DNA of 64,000 nt from Clostridium sp. SM-530-WT-3G (lineage in GTDB: Bacteria; Bacillota; Clostridia; Clostridiales; Clostridiaceae): the NCBI RefSeq assembly GCF_012843905.1, contig NZ_JABAGC010000012.1, positions 16,346 to 80,345 on the forward strand. Reading direction: 5' to 3'. Positions within the stretch are counted from its first letter, which is position 1. Each line of letters begins with the position of its first letter. Both the position numbers and the translations under genes were made by a program. Below are positions 45,698-54,772 of the stretch, piece by piece. A model generated the notes under the pieces. The model was not told the origin of the DNA. It saw only the letters and a program-made list of their open reading frames with translations, and did not search any database.

Positions 45698-47518
45698 TTA
45701 TCTCATTAATCCATTTATTACAACATCTAAAAGTTGATCAATAGTTGATATCATTTTGGCATTTGCCTGGTATGCATGTTGGAATGTTATCATATTTACC
45801 ATTTCTTCATCTAATGAAACTCCTGATACAGACATTCTTTGTAATTCTAAATTTTTAAGTATTACTTCACTCTGATTAGCAACTCTTCTTTCTGCTTCTT
45901 GAGCTTTTGTACCAATCTGACTCACCATATCTTTATAATAATTATGTACTGTTTTTCCATCTTTACTTCCTACAATCCCTATTCCATTTTGATCTAGACT
46001 TATCTTAGATTTCTCAAAAAATTCTTTTCTATCTAATGACTTCACACTAGTTATATCTGAAATATCAATCTTAGTAGTTAATAAATTAGCAATTGCCTGT
46101 GCTCTTTCCCCATTTCTTTCACCAGATTCATTAGTAGCACCACAATTTAATTTTGTCACATCATTAAGTATATTTATATTTACAGTAATATTCTTTGCAT
46201 TTATTCCCTCATCTGTAGATGACTTATCACCAGCAACAAAAATACACTCATATGGCTTACCATTAGAATCAACCAATTCTTTACCATTTTCAATACTTCC
46301 TGTCTGTATTGCATTTACTGAATATGCAAGTGAAGCCGCCATTTTATCTAAATCATCCATATATCCTTTCATCAAATTTTGAACCAACTGATTTCCAGCT
46401 ACTTCACCTTTGATTACTTTAGGATCTACACTATTCACTTTTTCATCGCGTTCATACATTTTAAATATTAATTTATTTAAATCATCAGAAGTCATTGCAT
46501 CACTATTTGTTTTATCTAGTTTTTCCACTATTCCTTCTTGATTTGCAATAAGTATTCTGTTTTGTTCTAAATTTAATTTTAATGTATTTAATTCATCTTC
46601 TGTTCCTTGAATTGTAATCTTTTGTGGTTCAGCATTAGAATCTCCTAAAGGATAATATTCTACAACTAAACTAGTTTTATCTTCTGTATTATCGTCTTTA
46701 ACTGCATATTGAACACCTTTAACATAAGAAAATCTTGAATATTCAGTATTAGGATCTGAATTCACAAGATTATTCATATCAGTTCCTGTAGCTGGGAAAT
46801 TCTCAATTTTTAAATCTATTGTTTGTCTATCTTTATTTTTTATTTCTATACCAAATTTAGATGATAATTGATCTAATAAATTATCTCTTCTATCTAATAA
46901 GTCATTTGGAGTTTGCCCTACTGCACATACTCTAGAAATCTGTTGATTAAGTTCATTTATCTGATTAAGAATACTATTAATATCTGTTACATTTTGCTGT
47001 AGTAACTCTTGTGCATCAGATACTTTTTTTTCAAGCTGGCTATATGCATCATTTAATGAACTTGCTAAAGCTGCTGCCTTTTGTAGCGCTACAGTTCTTG
47101 CCGAACTCTTTTCAGGTGTTTTTGCTAATTCCTGAAATGCCGCATAAAATTCACTAAATTGATTTTGTATTCCAGTCTCTGATGGTTCTCCAAATATGTC
47201 TTCAACTTGTGAAAGAAACTCACTTGTTAATTGATAATTTCCTAGTTTACTAGTTTCATTTCTTACTTGATAGTCAATAAAAGAATCTCTTATTCTCTGT
47301 ATTGTTGTAATATGTGCTCCTGTACCAATCTGTCCCGGACCAGCACTATCAAATTTAGATGTCCCACCAAAAGGTCTTGTTGTTTCAATAACAGCTCTTT
47401 GTCTAGAATATCCTGTTGTATTAGCATTAGCTATATTATGTGAAGTTGTATTAAGCGCACCCTGATGTACATTCATCCCTCTTTTTGCTACTGTAAAAGT
47501 ATCAAATAATCCTGCCAT
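45698..47518 (-). CDS. flgK: FlgK, hook-associated protein 1
   Basis: FlgK joins the hook to FlgL and the filament. The N-terminus MAGLFDTFTVAKRGMNVHQ, the rod-family motif TSHNIANANTTGYSRQRAV, and the C-terminus 'SGVSLDEEMVNMITFQHAYQANAKMIST' are diagnostic. The 606-residue length is normal for clostridia. It lies between flgN (its chaperone) and flgL. Confidence 0.96.
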   Translation of the reverse strand: MAGLFDTFTVAKRGMNVHQGALNTTSHNIANANTTGYSRQRAVIETTRPFGGTSKFDSAGPGQIGTGAHITTIQRIRDSFIDYQVRNETSKLGNYQLTSEFLSQVEDIFGEPSETGIQNQFSEFYAAFQELAKTPEKSSARTVALQKAAALASSLNDAYSQLEKKVSDAQELLQQNVTDINSILNQINELNQQISRVCAVGQTPNDLLDRRDNLLDQLSSKFGIEIKNKDRQTIDLKIENFPATGTDMNNLVNSDPNTEYSRFSYVKGVQYAVKDDNTEDKTSLVVEYYPLGDSNAEPQKITIQGTEDELNTLKLNLEQNRILIANQEGIVEKLDKTNSDAMTSDDLNKLIFKMYERDEKVNSVDPKVIKGEVAGNQLVQNLMKGYMDDLDKMAASLAYSVNAIQTGSIENGKELVDSNGKPYECIFVAGDKSSTDEGINAKNITVNINILNDVTKLNCGATNESGERNGERAQAIANLLTTKIDISDITSVKSLDRKEFFEKSKISLDQNGIGIVGSKDGKTVHNYYKDMVSQIGTKAQEAERRVANQSEVILKNLELQRMSVSGVSLDEEMVNMITFQHAYQANAKMISTIDQLLDVVINGLMR

Positions 47519-47576
47519 TCCATTATCCCCACTCTCTATAAATTAAATATAAATTGAAATTATTAATTTCAATATC

Positions 47577-47987
47577 TTATTTCGATAAATTTCCATATGA
47601 ATTATATGTTCTCATTTCTCTATTCGGATTCATCATATTTAATACTTTTGCATTTAAGCCTATCTGCTGCTTTAACAGCATTTCATTAGTATCTTTTTGT
47701 AATATAACTTTATTTATTATATTTACTATCTCACTATATGTATTGCTTAACTCTACATTATTTGAATTATATATAAATTCTTTTAAGCTTTCATCATTAA
47801 GTAGATTTCTTCTTGCTACTTCTTCTCTTGCAATTTTTTTGCTACATTCATTCAGTTTATCAACCAATCCCTCTAACGCAAAAACATCCTTTTTCATTAT
47901 TAATTCTTTTTGTATTTCAAAAAGCTGTAGCAATTGCCTCAAATGTTTTTCCTGTGAATTCATTAGTTTAATTAGTTCTTCTACCAT
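47577..47987 (-). CDS. flgN: FlgN, chaperone for FlgK/FlgL
   Basis: This 136-residue all-helical, charged protein lies between flgM and flgK, where FlgN is always found. It shows MVEELIKLMNSQEKHLRQLLQLFEIQKELIMKKD-type helices (key: L-L---Q-------D) and ends with a Met/Asn-rich tail. FlgN delivers the junction proteins to the export apparatus. Sequence conservation in the family is weak, but position and length are convincing. Confidence 0.88.
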   Translation of the reverse strand: MVEELIKLMNSQEKHLRQLLQLFEIQKELIMKKDVFALEGLVDKLNECSKKIAREEVARRNLLNDESLKEFIYNSNNVELSNTYSEIVNIINKVILQKDTNEMLLKQQIGLNAKVLNMMNPNREMRTYNSYGNLSK

Positions 47988-47989
47988 AA

Positions 47990-48265
47990 CTATACATTAC
48001 TACCTTTCATGTAATTTAAGATACTTCTTGCCGTTAACCTTGCATCTACATTGTAAGTTCCTGCTTCAACTTTTCTCTTAATCTCTGCAACTTTCTTTGC
48101 ATTATTTATATCATTAATCATAGAATAATCTTTAAGACTTTTTCCTAAATCTGAAATTTCTATTGTATCCGTATTATTTATTTTATTAACTTTCTCAATA
48201 TTACGCTTTGAATTTGTATTATATGTAGTTATGAATGATTGTCTATTTATTCTATCAATACTCAT
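47990..48265 (-). CDS. flgM: FlgM, anti-sigma-D factor
   Basis: The 91-residue protein has the FlgM C-terminal sigma-binding segment: DTIEISDLGKSLKDY, 'KKVAEIKRKVEAGTYNVDARLTARSIL' (key: V--IK--V--GTY-VD----A). FlgM holds sigma-D inactive until it is secreted after hook completion. It starts the late operon and is preceded by a sigma-D-like promoter, so it is expected to be negatively autoregulated. Confidence 0.94.
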   Translation of the reverse strand: MSIDRINRQSFITTYNTNSKRNIEKVNKINNTDTIEISDLGKSLKDYSMINDINNAKKVAEIKRKVEAGTYNVDARLTARSILNYMKGSNV

Positions 48266-48298
48266 ATTTATTATTTCATTCCTTTCTTAATTAATTAT

Positions 48299-48325
48299 TT
48301 ATCGTCCAATATTCCATATAGTTTA
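48299..48325 (-). promoter_or_regulatory. Sigma-D-type promoter of flgM-flgN-flgK-flgL-fliW-csrA-flaG
   Basis: On the minus strand: TAAA (48322-48325), 15 bp, then GACGATAA (48299-48306). It lies about 34 bp before the flgM ATG. This is the expected class of promoter for flgM and gives an internal control for the four other sites found. Confidence 0.8.
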
Positions 48326-48632
48326 GGCTTATACTTTTTTCAAACCATTACATTTAATTATATAATTTCCCAAATTTATTCTTTGTCGAAAATTATAACA
48401 TCCAATTTATATTAAATAAGTCACAAAATTCAAAGACAATTCGACATATTCTATAAAAAACATCAAATTTTAAATGCTTTACATTTATATTTTAACATAT
48501 TTTAAGTACTATTTAATGTAACTTGCAAAAACAAGACTTTTATTAATTATCATATAAAATTATAATAATGTATTTATAAAAAATATTAAAAGATAAATAC
48601 TTACCATAATATAGAATTTAAAAGCACAAAAA

Positions 48633-48671
48633 AAGAAACCTTTAAAAATACACTACTTTTAAAAGCTTCTT
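48633..48671 (-). terminator. Terminator of the chemotaxis/switch operon
   Basis: Stem 48633-48647 with 48657-48671 (13 of 15 positions paired), 9-nt loop, then a T-rich stretch (TTTTTTGTGC) on the minus-strand transcript, about 10 bp past the fliY stop. Confidence 0.7.
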
Positions 48672-48681
48672 CTTACATATA

Positions 48682-50052
48682 TTAATTTTTACTTAAAGAC
48701 TTTAATCTTTCTGCACTATTTACTATACTAGTAATTCTTACTCCAAAGTTTTCATCAACAACAACTACTTCTCCAAGAGCTATTTGCTTTCCATTAACTA
48801 GTATTTCAACTGGCTCTTCTGCTAATTTATCAAGTTCAATTAGTGAACCTGCTCCAAGATTTAAGATATCCTTAATACTTTTCTTTGTTCTTCCTAATAC
48901 TACTGATATATCTAATGGAACATCCATTATTAAATCTATATTCTTAATTGGTGGCACTTGACTTTGTTGCCCTAATGGCTCAAATGCTGCCTTATGTACT
49001 TCAACTGGTTGTTGATATTGCATTTGCGGCTGACCATATCCATACTGCATTGGCTGACCTTGATATTGCATCTGCGGTTGACCATATCCATATTGCATTT
49101 GTGGTTGACCATATCCATATTGCATTTGTGGTTGACCATATCCATATTGCATTTGTGGTTGCTGTGCCATCTGCTGTGGTTGGTCATATCCATACTGCAT
49201 CTGCTGATTACCAGCTTGTCCTAATGGATCATATTGCACTTGTGATTGATGATCCACTTGTGGCTGATCATGTATTTCATTATTTAATGTTGATTGATTT
49301 GATGGAATTTCCTGCTTTGGTTCTTCTACCTTAAGCTCATCTTGTGTAGTATCTTGACCTGTCATAATAGCGACAATATTTTTCGCAGTTTTTATAGGAA
49401 AAATCTGCATTATACTACTATCAACAAGATCCCCAATTGTCATTTTGAAAGATACTTTTACTATCTTCTCATCTTCTGGGATGGAATCTGAAATAGGTTC
49501 ACTATCATCAGTAACAACTCTTGCAACTGGAGGTGATATATCTACCTTACGTCCAAACATTGTTGCCATTGATGTTGCAGCTGAACCTATCATCTGGTTC
49601 ATAGCTTCTGATACTGCACTAACTTCTAATTCTGACAACTCATGGCTTTCTCCAATATTTCCATCTCCGCCCATCATAAGATTTGATATTACAAGACCAT
49701 CATCATTTCTTATAATAAGTACATTTCTTCCAACAATACCAGAAATATATTCTATATCAACTACCACATTAGGAGTTTCAAACCCTTGTTTTATCTCTTT
49801 AAGTGTAGTAACAGATACTACTGGAGTAGTTATATTAACTTGTTGATTTATAAGCTGATACAATGCTGTAGATGCAGATCCCATAGATATATTTCCAATT
49901 TCACCCAATAAATCTTTATCTGTATCTGTTATTGTGTCTTCTATCGCTTCACTTTTATCTGTTTCAACTTCAGCACTGCTATCATCCATTGGTTCGCCTG
50001 ATAGCAATGCATTTATTTCTTCTTGAGATAAAAAGTTATTGCTCATACTCAT
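48682..50052 (-). CDS. fliY: FliY, flagellar motor switch phosphatase/FliN-type protein
   Basis: FliY combines a CheC-like CheY-P phosphatase with a FliN C-ring domain. The 456-residue protein begins with SQEEINALLSG, a CheY-binding segment, then has a CheC-like region (about 45-230) with two E-x-x-N elements (DLLGEIGNISMGSAS and SAVSEAMNQMIGSAA). A Gln/Tyr/Gly-rich linker (about 255-360) of QPQMQYGYG repeats follows, then a FliN domain (about 370-450; IKNIDLIMDVPLDISVVLG, LGEVVVVDENFGVRITSI). It overlaps fliM by 17 bp. The repeat linker is longer than in Bacillus FliY. Confidence 0.95.
   Translation of the reverse strand: MSMSNNFLSQEEINALLSGEPMDDSSAEVETDKSEAIEDTITDTDKDLLGEIGNISMGSASTALYQLINQQVNITTPVVSVTTLKEIKQGFETPNVVVDIEYISGIVGRNVLIIRNDDGLVISNLMMGGDGNIGESHELSELEVSAVSEAMNQMIGSAATSMATMFGRKVDISPPVARVVTDDSEPISDSIPEDEKIVKVSFKMTIGDLVDSSIMQIFPIKTAKNIVAIMTGQDTTQDELKVEEPKQEIPSNQSTLNNEIHDQPQVDHQSQVQYDPLGQAGNQQMQYGYDQPQQMAQQPQMQYGYGQPQMQYGYGQPQMQYGYGQPQMQYQGQPMQYGYGQPQMQYQQPVEVHKAAFEPLGQQSQVPPIKNIDLIMDVPLDISVVLGRTKKSIKDILNLGAGSLIELDKLAEEPVEILVNGKQIALGEVVVVDENFGVRITSIVNSAERLKSLSKN
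49015..49205 (-). repeat. 27-bp tandem repeats in fliY linker (MQYGYGQPQ)
   Basis: Tandem units of 27 bp, three of them essentially identical (around 49078-49158) and flanked by degenerate copies, encode the 9-residue repeat MQYGYGQPQ in the fliY linker. The low divergence at DNA level points to recent expansion by slippage or recombination. Confidence 0.85.
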
Positions 50053-51031
50053 TCACTTCCTTATCTATTATATCTAAAATCATAACACCCATATTCTTAC
50101 CAGCCACACCTGGTTTAGCATAATAGCATTCTTCATTTCCCACATGCACTTTTATTGGAGATGAACTTTTAGTATCAAGCTTAATTACATCACCTATAGT
50201 CAATTTCAAGAAATCATCTACTGTTAAATTAGCACATCCAAGTTCTGCTATAATATCAACATCAACTTTGTTAATACCTTCTTCTATTTTTTCTCTTGTT
50301 TCAGCTTTTGCACTTTCATCATCGTTTTTAAAAGAATATTGAACAACTAATTTATCCATAATTTTTTCAATGCTTAAATATGGTATACACATATTTATAA
50401 ATGTGCTGTGTTTGTTCATTTCTACTGAAAATGTAATAAGTGCTACAGGGTCATTAGGTGCCAATGTTTGATTTATTGCCGGATTAGTTTCTATTCCTTC
50501 AACTTCCGGTTCAACTTCTAGCACATTATCCCAAGCTAATTTCAAATTACTTATCATTCCACTTGTTACTTGTTTCATTATATTTTTATCTATATCTGAA
50601 AATTCTTTTGCGGAAATCTTTCTATCTCCATTACCGCCTAATAATATGTCTATTACCTGTAGTGAAAACTGCGGATTTGTTTCAAATATTATATTTCCTG
50701 AAAGTGGCGGCATTTTAAAAAATGTTATAATAGTAGGATTCTGAACTGAATGTATGAATTCCTCATATTTTATCTGCTCTACAGTTTCCAGCTTGACTTT
50801 GACATTTTGTCTAGTCTGACCAGTTAAATAATTCGAAATTATTCTTGCATAATTATCATGAACTACTTCTAAAGTTCTTATATGTTCCTTCGAGAACTTT
50901 TGTGGACTATTAAAATCATAAAGTTTTGCTTTATGATTTTCTTCCTTACTAACCTCATCTGGCTCTAACTCACCTGTAGAAAGGGCAGATAACAAGGCAT
51001 CAATTTCACTTTGCGATAAAACGTCTGCCAT
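50036..51031 (-). CDS. fliM: FliM, flagellar motor switch protein
   Basis: FliM receives CheY-P and forms the middle of the C-ring. The 331-residue protein starts MADVLSQSEIDALLSAL (CheY-P binding) and has 'YDFNSPQKFSKEHIRTLEVVHDNYARI', the GG-loop ILLGGNGDRK region, and a C-terminal FliN-like domain 'AELGCANLTVDDFLKLTIGDVIKLD'. It follows cheW and overlaps fliY. Confidence 0.96.
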   Translation of the reverse strand: MADVLSQSEIDALLSALSTGELEPDEVSKEENHKAKLYDFNSPQKFSKEHIRTLEVVHDNYARIISNYLTGQTRQNVKVKLETVEQIKYEEFIHSVQNPTIITFFKMPPLSGNIIFETNPQFSLQVIDILLGGNGDRKISAKEFSDIDKNIMKQVTSGMISNLKLAWDNVLEVEPEVEGIETNPAINQTLAPNDPVALITFSVEMNKHSTFINMCIPYLSIEKIMDKLVVQYSFKNDDESAKAETREKIEEGINKVDVDIIAELGCANLTVDDFLKLTIGDVIKLDTKSSSPIKVHVGNEECYYAKPGVAGKNMGVMILDIIDKEVNEYEQ

Positions 51032-51051
51032 ATTCCTCCCTCATTTCTCAA

Positions 51052-51453
51052 TTAATTTAATATTTTATCTATATCTATTATAGTTAATAGTTTATTATCG
51101 TAATTTAGTATACCCTTTATATAAGGTTGATTTTTATCAGTATCTTTGTCTAGCTTTTGAATATTTTTTTCTTCAATATCTAAAACTTCTTCTACTTCAT
51201 CTACTAATATTCCAATTTCTTCATCTTCAACAGTTAATATAATTATATTATTCTGTTCATTTCCCTGACTAACATTTAATAATAAATTTAAATCTACTAA
51301 TGATTTTATACTCCCACGTAAATTTATCAAACCTTTTATATATTTAGGCGCTTTTGGAACTCTTGTGATACTCATTATATCATTTATGCCTTGAACCCTA
51401 TCAGTTTCAACAGCAAAATGTTCATCACCTAGTTTAAAAACTACTATTTGCAT
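51052..51453 (-). CDS. cheW: CheW, chemotaxis coupling protein (copy 2)
   Basis: CheW links receptors to CheA. The 133-residue single-domain protein has MQIVVFKLGDEHFAVETDRVQGI, 'ITRVPKAPKYIKGLINLRGSI' and 'VDEVEEVLDIEEKNIQKL', the SH3-like double-barrel pattern. The ATG at 51453 with GGGAGGGG upstream is used rather than an in-frame TTG. It is separated from cheY by 285 bp. A second CheW gene opens the operon. Confidence 0.94.
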   Translation of the reverse strand: MQIVVFKLGDEHFAVETDRVQGINDIMSITRVPKAPKYIKGLINLRGSIKSLVDLNLLLNVSQGNEQNNIIILTVEDEEIGILVDEVEEVLDIEEKNIQKLDKDTDKNQPYIKGILNYDNKLLTIIDIDKILN

Positions 51454-51737
51454 ATTTTCCCCTCCCAAAAATTCATTTCACGCTCAAATCGAATTCTCAT
51501 TTAACATTAATACTTATTTAATAATGTTTATTAATTATTATACAAATATAACTGCTATATGACAATAATGATTTTATAATTTCAGTTGATGATATTCAGA
51601 TATGAAAAAAACAAATATGTACATAATTCTATAAATTCCCGATTACCATCAACTGCTTAATAACTTAATAGTTGCAAAGTAGCATTTTTCACCCTACTTA
51701 TGTACTTATAATTTCTAAGTTTCTATGTATTCAATTA

Positions 51738-52097
51738 CTATCCAATTACTTTCTTAATTGCTTCTAAAACTCTATCAGCTTGGAATGGTTTAACTATAAA
51801 GTCTTTTGCACCTGCTCTTATAGCATCCATAACCATTGCTTGCTGACCCATTGCTGAACACATTATTATCTTTGCATCTGGATCAAATGCTTTGATTTGT
51901 TTTACTGCTTCTATACCATCCATATCAGGCATAGTGATATCCATAGTTACTACATCTGGTTTTTCCTTTTTATACATATCAACGGCAACTATTCCGTTGT
52001 TTGCTTCTCCTACAATTTCAAAATCATTTTTTTCTAAAATGTCCTTTATCATCATTCTCATAAATGCTGCATCATCAACAATTAAAACTTTAGCCAT
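51738..52097 (-). CDS. cheY: CheY, chemotaxis response regulator
   Basis: The 119-residue single receiver domain has the acidic pair in LIVDDAAFMR (Asp8, Asp9), the phosphorylation site Asp53 in VVTMDITMPDMDG, the conserved Ser in IMCSAMGQQ and the Lys in FIVKPFQ. It carries signal from CheA to FliM/FliY. It lies after cheC, whose product dephosphorylates it. Confidence 0.97.
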   Translation of the reverse strand: MAKVLIVDDAAFMRMMIKDILEKNDFEIVGEANNGIVAVDMYKKEKPDVVTMDITMPDMDGIEAVKQIKAFDPDAKIIMCSAMGQQAMVMDAIRAGAKDFIVKPFQADRVLEAIKKVIG

Positions 52098-52116
52098 ATT
52101 AATTTTCCCTCCAAAT

Positions 52117-52716
52117 TTAACTTATACCTATTGATTTTAATATTTTTTCCAATGACCCTGGCATAGGGATATAATAGAAGTGTCCTCCTATGTTATCCTC
52201 TGTATCATCTAAAAATACAGTTTCTATATCTAATATATATTCATCATATTGATTAGATTCTATAAATGTAGTTGTAAGTATAGCTCCAAGCATATCATAT
52301 GATAAAGCTGGTACTGACGGTGCAATAACTAAGTTTGTAAGCTGAGCTATTGAATTCATATATGATGCTGATATTATATTTGCTATTTCACATAGTGCGG
52401 ATCTTCCTATTTCACTATTTGGTGCTTCTTTGCTACCAACTAATCTACTAATTATATTTTCAGACGTATCTTTCTTAAAAACTAAAAGAATATTTCCTGT
52501 AATATCTCCAAGAACTCTTACAACTGTTCCTGCTACTATTTCTTCACCATCCAGTTCAACAATATCTTGAAGTTTTATAATATTAACCGCAGGCACAGAC
52601 ATGTCCACTTTTTTATTAAGCATCATAGAAAGAGCAGTTGCAGCATTTCCTGCACCTATATTTGATACTTCCTTAAGAGCATCAAGCTGCACTCCATTTA
52701 ATTCAGAATACTCCAT
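52117..52716 (-). CDS. cheC: CheC, CheY-P phosphatase
   Basis: The 199-residue protein has two copies of the phosphatase motif E-x-x-N: ALKEVSNIGAGNAATALS and SALCEIANIISASYMNS, separated by about 95 residues, the CheC arrangement. In Firmicutes CheC is activated by CheD, also encoded here. I place the start at the ATG at 52716, with AAGGAGGAG 5 bp upstream, not the earlier in-frame ATG, which would put the ribosome site inside the coding region. Confidence 0.94.
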   Translation of the reverse strand: MEYSELNGVQLDALKEVSNIGAGNAATALSMMLNKKVDMSVPAVNIIKLQDIVELDGEEIVAGTVVRVLGDITGNILLVFKKDTSENIISRLVGSKEAPNSEIGRSALCEIANIISASYMNSIAQLTNLVIAPSVPALSYDMLGAILTTTFIESNQYDEYILDIETVFLDDTEDNIGGHFYYIPMPGSLEKILKSIGIS

Positions 52717-52739
52717 AATACTCCTCCTTAAACTCATAG

Positions 52740-54761
52740 TTATAATAATGCGCCTACATCTAAAATTAATGTAACTAGTCCATTTCCAAGTATAGTAGCA
52801 CCGATATATTGATCAAGCCCCTTTAATGTTTTTCCTAAAGGCTTGATTACTATTTCTTGTTGACCATGTAATGAATCAACTAAAAGACCAATAGTTTTAT
52901 CACCTACGTTAACTATTATAACAAATTTCTTATCTGTTTTACTAGACTCAATATCTAAACTTTCATTTAGTCTTACTAATGGAATAACATCATCTCTATA
53001 TACTATAACTTCTTTTCCATTACTCTTCTTGATATTTTCTTCTTTATAATCTATAACTCTATCTATAAATCCTAAAGATATAGCTAGTGTTTCCTCACCT
53101 ACTTTTACAAGTAAAGCTTGTATTATTTGAAGTGTTAAAGGTAGCTTAATAACAAATTCTGATCCTTTTCCTTCTTCACTTATTACATCAACTGTACCAC
53201 CTAAAGCTGCAATTTTTGTCTTAACGACATCCATTCCAACTCCTCTACCTGAAAGGTCTGTTACAACTTCATTAGTACTAAAGCCCTGAGCAAAAATTAA
53301 GTTCTTAATATCATTATCAGATAATCCCTCAGTATTAATTCCCTTTTGTTCTGCTTTAGCCTTTACTTTAGCAACATTAATACCAGAACCATCATCAATA
53401 ACTTTGATTAATGCTTTTGTTCCTTCTTGATATGCAATAAGTTTAACTGTACCTACTGGAGACTTTCCTGCATCTATTCTTTCTTCTTTAGATTCAATAC
53501 CATGATCTGCAGCATTTCTTAATAAGTGGATTAATGGTTCTCCAATTTCATCAATAACTGTTCTATCAAGTTCTGTATCTGCTCCTTCAATAATAAAGTT
53601 AATTTCTTTATTTAATTCCATAGATACATCTCTTATCATTCTAGGGAATCTATTGAATACAGTATCTAATGGAAGCATTCTGATTTTCATAACCAAATCT
53701 TGTAAATCAGATGTTGTTCTTCCAACTTGTTCTAATGTTTCATTTAATTCTTGTGACTTATGATCTGTAACAATTTGTTCAAGTCTTGTCCTATAAATAA
53801 CAAGTTCTGAAACCATGTTCATTAAATTATCTATTCTTTCAAGGTCAACTCTTACAGATTGATGTATTTTTTTCTTTTCTTTTTTAACAGCTGGTTTTTT
53901 AGCTGTTGCTGCTTTCTTATCTGGTGCTACAGCTTTAGCCTCAGGCTTAGCCTCTTCTTTATTTTTTTCTTCTACCTTAGTTTCTTTAGATTCTACATTA
54001 ACATCCTTAATATCAATTTCTATAGCTTCAACTTTAGAAACTTCAGAAATTCCATTTACAACTTCAAGTATTTCCTCAACATTATTATGAGTTAATAATA
54101 AGAATTTTAATTCTAAATCGAATTCTTCATTTTCTATTTCTTGAGTAGATGGTTCTGATTTTAAAATTTCACCATGTTCCTCTAAATCTTTAACTATTAA
54201 AAATGCTCTTGCTGATTTAAGAAGAGTATTTTCACTTAATGTAATTATTATTTCAATACAGTTATATCCTTTTTCATTAGCTTGCTTTATTATTGATGTA
54301 TCATATTGATTCAATTTCATTTCTTCATCATGATTATCTTCATCTGATGATTCTTCTAAATCACCTGTGGCTTTATTTCCACATTCCTTAATTTCAGCTA
54401 ATTTTTCCATTATACCTTCTATATCTACTTTTTCATCTGAACCTTCTTGTACATTATCAACCATTTTTTCTAATGTATCAAGACAGTCGAATAGTACAGT
54501 TATTACATCTGAAGTAACCTTTAATTCACCCTCTCTAAATTCAGACAGTACATCTTCCATTTTATGAGTTAATTCAGCAAGGTCTGTAAATCCCATAGTT
54601 GCAGCCATTCCTTTTATAGTGTGTGCAACTCTAAAAATTTCATTTACCTTATCTATATCCTCTGGATTTTGTTCTAATTCTAAAAGAGATTCATTTAGAG
54701 TTTGTAAATTATCTAAAGACTCTTCTAAAAACATTGACATATATTGAGATGTATCCATCAT
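52740..54761 (-). CDS. cheA: CheA, chemotaxis histidine kinase
   Basis: The 673-residue kinase has the Hpt domain with His47 in VAHTIKGMAATMGF, a CheY/CheB-binding P2 region (about 165-250), a Lys/Glu/Ala-rich linker (about 255-300), dimerisation P3, the P4 ATPase with LRNAADHGIE (N box), DDGSGI (G1), GFSTNE and LSGRGVGMDVV (G2), and a CheW-like P5. A strong AAAGGAGGA site precedes the start. All catalytic motifs are intact. Confidence 0.97.
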   Translation of the reverse strand: MMDTSQYMSMFLEESLDNLQTLNESLLELEQNPEDIDKVNEIFRVAHTIKGMAATMGFTDLAELTHKMEDVLSEFREGELKVTSDVITVLFDCLDTLEKMVDNVQEGSDEKVDIEGIMEKLAEIKECGNKATGDLEESSDEDNHDEEMKLNQYDTSIIKQANEKGYNCIEIIITLSENTLLKSARAFLIVKDLEEHGEILKSEPSTQEIENEEFDLELKFLLLTHNNVEEILEVVNGISEVSKVEAIEIDIKDVNVESKETKVEEKNKEEAKPEAKAVAPDKKAATAKKPAVKKEKKKIHQSVRVDLERIDNLMNMVSELVIYRTRLEQIVTDHKSQELNETLEQVGRTTSDLQDLVMKIRMLPLDTVFNRFPRMIRDVSMELNKEINFIIEGADTELDRTVIDEIGEPLIHLLRNAADHGIESKEERIDAGKSPVGTVKLIAYQEGTKALIKVIDDGSGINVAKVKAKAEQKGINTEGLSDNDIKNLIFAQGFSTNEVVTDLSGRGVGMDVVKTKIAALGGTVDVISEEGKGSEFVIKLPLTLQIIQALLVKVGEETLAISLGFIDRVIDYKEENIKKSNGKEVIVYRDDVIPLVRLNESLDIESSKTDKKFVIIVNVGDKTIGLLVDSLHGQQEIVIKPLGKTLKGLDQYIGATILGNGLVTLILDVGALL

Positions 54762-54772
54762 TTGTTCCTCCT

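Larger units (their letters stand above)
48266..48681. other. Intergenic region between fliY and flgM
   Basis: The 416-bp gap contains the terminator of the chemotaxis/switch operon (48633-48671), the sigma-D-like promoter of flgM (48299-48325), and AT-rich sequence in between with no gene I can support. It marks the boundary between early/middle and late flagellar operons. Confidence 0.6.

Noticed and set aside
49015..49205. 27-bp direct repeats as a CRISPR array or plasmid iterons
   Set aside because: They are contiguous without spacers and encode a 9-residue repeat within fliY.
48948..49334. Plus-strand open frames opposite fliY and other flagellar genes
   Set aside because: They are antisense shadows of well-supported genes, without ribosome sites or recognisable domains.
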